From Acidithiobacillus montserratensis (GTDB lineage Bacteria; Pseudomonadota; Gammaproteobacteria; Acidithiobacillales; Acidithiobacillaceae): a stretch of 21,769 bases of DNA. Location: positions 1 through 21,769 of the forward strand of contig NZ_JABBOU010000082.1 of NCBI RefSeq assembly GCF_018853465.1, written 5' to 3'. This document shows, in pieces, positions 21,284 to 21,769 of this stretch. Under the pieces are notes generated by a model. It had not been told where the DNA came from. It was given only the letters and a program-made list of their open reading frames with translations, and did not search any database. The position numbers and the translations under genes are program-made. Every line of letters begins with the position of its first letter. The first letter of the stretch is position 1.

Positions 21284-21556
21284 CTAATTGCCGTTCAGTG
21301 TTCTCTCAATATTAGGCAGGGCAGCACCTATACCGGCGCCGACCGCACCACCCACTGCGGCGCCAACAGCAGGATTACCCGCAGCCACCGTGCCCAACAC
21401 GGCACCGCCCGCAGCACCAATCGCGCCACCGCTCAGGGCGCGCTGTCCGGTAGGGCTCATATTGGCGCAGCCACTCAGGGCTAGCACACATAACGGGATG
21501 ATTAACCAGCTACTTTTCCTGTAGCGGTGCTCCCGGGTTTGAATATTGACCTTCAT
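21284..21556 (-). CDS. Small glycine-zipper lipoprotein
   Basis: This 90-aa precursor has a basic N-terminus, a hydrophobic segment SWLIIPLCVLAL (16-27) and a lipobox ending LSGC with C30 as the lipid site. The mature part is dominated by a glycine zipper (about 43-78, repeated GGAIGAAGG / GAAVGGAVGAG units), typical of small envelope proteins that pack in or against membranes. No enzymatic motif is visible. The start was set at the ATG at 21556 with GAGGAG 8 nt upstream. The longer open frame to 21718 is the wrong frame of the gene upstream. It is closed by a strong terminator. Confidence 0.85.
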   Translation of the reverse strand: MKVNIQTREHRYRKSSWLIIPLCVLALSGCANMSPTGQRALSGGAIGAAGGAVLGTVAAGNPAVGAAVGGAVGAGIGAALPNIERTLNGN

Positions 21557-21611
21557 CAGAACTTCTCCTCTACGTTGTCTCAACAGACTGATAACTGGGC
21601 TTATGCAGCAG

Positions 21612-21769
21612 TTAATGTCTCCAGCCATCATCATGGCGCCAGCGCCCCGCCCAGGGGGGTGGGCCATGATGCTGCCATGGCCGTGGACGGTAATAGCGAA
21701 TGGGGGCTGGTTGCACATAATAGCCGGGGGCCGGATATGCCAGGGGCGGGGGAGGCGGAGGCGGCGGGG
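21612..21769 (-). CDS. Proline/tyrosine-rich envelope protein, C-terminal part (partial at window edge)
   Basis: A frame enters from the right edge and stays open for 51 codons to a TAA at 21614-21612. It starts with a run of prolines, continues LAYPAPGYYVQPAPIRYYRP and ends with a His/Trp/Gly-rich tail (WRHDDGWRH). Low-complexity Pro-Tyr-His tails of this type occur in secreted or outer-membrane proteins of acidophiles and other proteobacteria. The N-terminus is outside the window, so no signal peptide can be checked. It lies 55 nt upstream of the glycine-zipper lipoprotein and may share its transcript. Confidence 0.6.
   Translation of the reverse strand, partial: PPPPPPPPLAYPAPGYYVQPAPIRYYRPRPWQHHGPPPWAGRWRHDDGWRH

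Noticed and set aside
21557..21718. Upstream extension of the glycine-zipper lipoprotein frame
   Set aside because: It overlaps the Pro/Tyr-rich partial gene in another frame. The signal peptide and a GAGGAG site both point to the start at 21556.

Overview
The window most likely comes from an acidophilic sulfur/iron-oxidising gammaproteobacterium-like organism of the Acidithiobacillus type. I infer this from a glutamate-cysteine ligase of the 'T. ferrooxidans' family, an unusual E2-E3 fused pyruvate dehydrogenase polypeptide, and a Pseudomonas-like yqgE-ruvX-pyrR-pyrB-pyrC' gene order. No RNA gene is visible, so this placement is inference. Every supported gene lies on the minus strand, so transcription runs from high to low coordinates.

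Region A (1-5400) is accessory. At the left edge is the end of an insertion sequence: the last codons of a probable transposase plus a terminal repeat. It cuts off the 3' end of an OLD-family ATPase/TOPRIM nuclease gene. Upstream of that gene are hsdS and hsdM of a Type I restriction-modification system, spaced or overlapping as one operon with the OLD gene. No hsdR is in view. Next comes an AbrB-type antitoxin / PIN-domain toxin pair. This is a small, partly decayed defence cluster.

Region B (5479-12715) is a tightly packed core operon read as gltA, gshA, gshB, yqgE, ruvX, pyrR, pyrB, pyrC'. Nearly all junctions overlap by 4-8 nt. It links citrate synthase, glutathione synthesis, two conserved housekeeping proteins and the aspartate transcarbamoylase complex. 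The dihydroorotase homologue has lost most metal ligands and is probably structural.

Region C (12805-18957) begins with erpA (Fe-S carrier), which has its own promoter and a strong terminator. It then holds the pyruvate dehydrogenase operon pdhA-pdhB-E2/E3 fusion, with a PsiE-like membrane gene attached. A sigma70-like promoter and a perfect 9+9 bp palindrome precede pdhA.

Region D (18958-21769) is an envelope block: a proline/tyrosine-rich protein (C-terminus only), a glycine-zipper lipoprotein with terminator, an outer-membrane beta-barrel protein, and an OmpA-domain lipoprotein with terminator. The 397-bp gap between the OmpA gene and pdhA holds several terminator-like hairpins and the pdh promoter.
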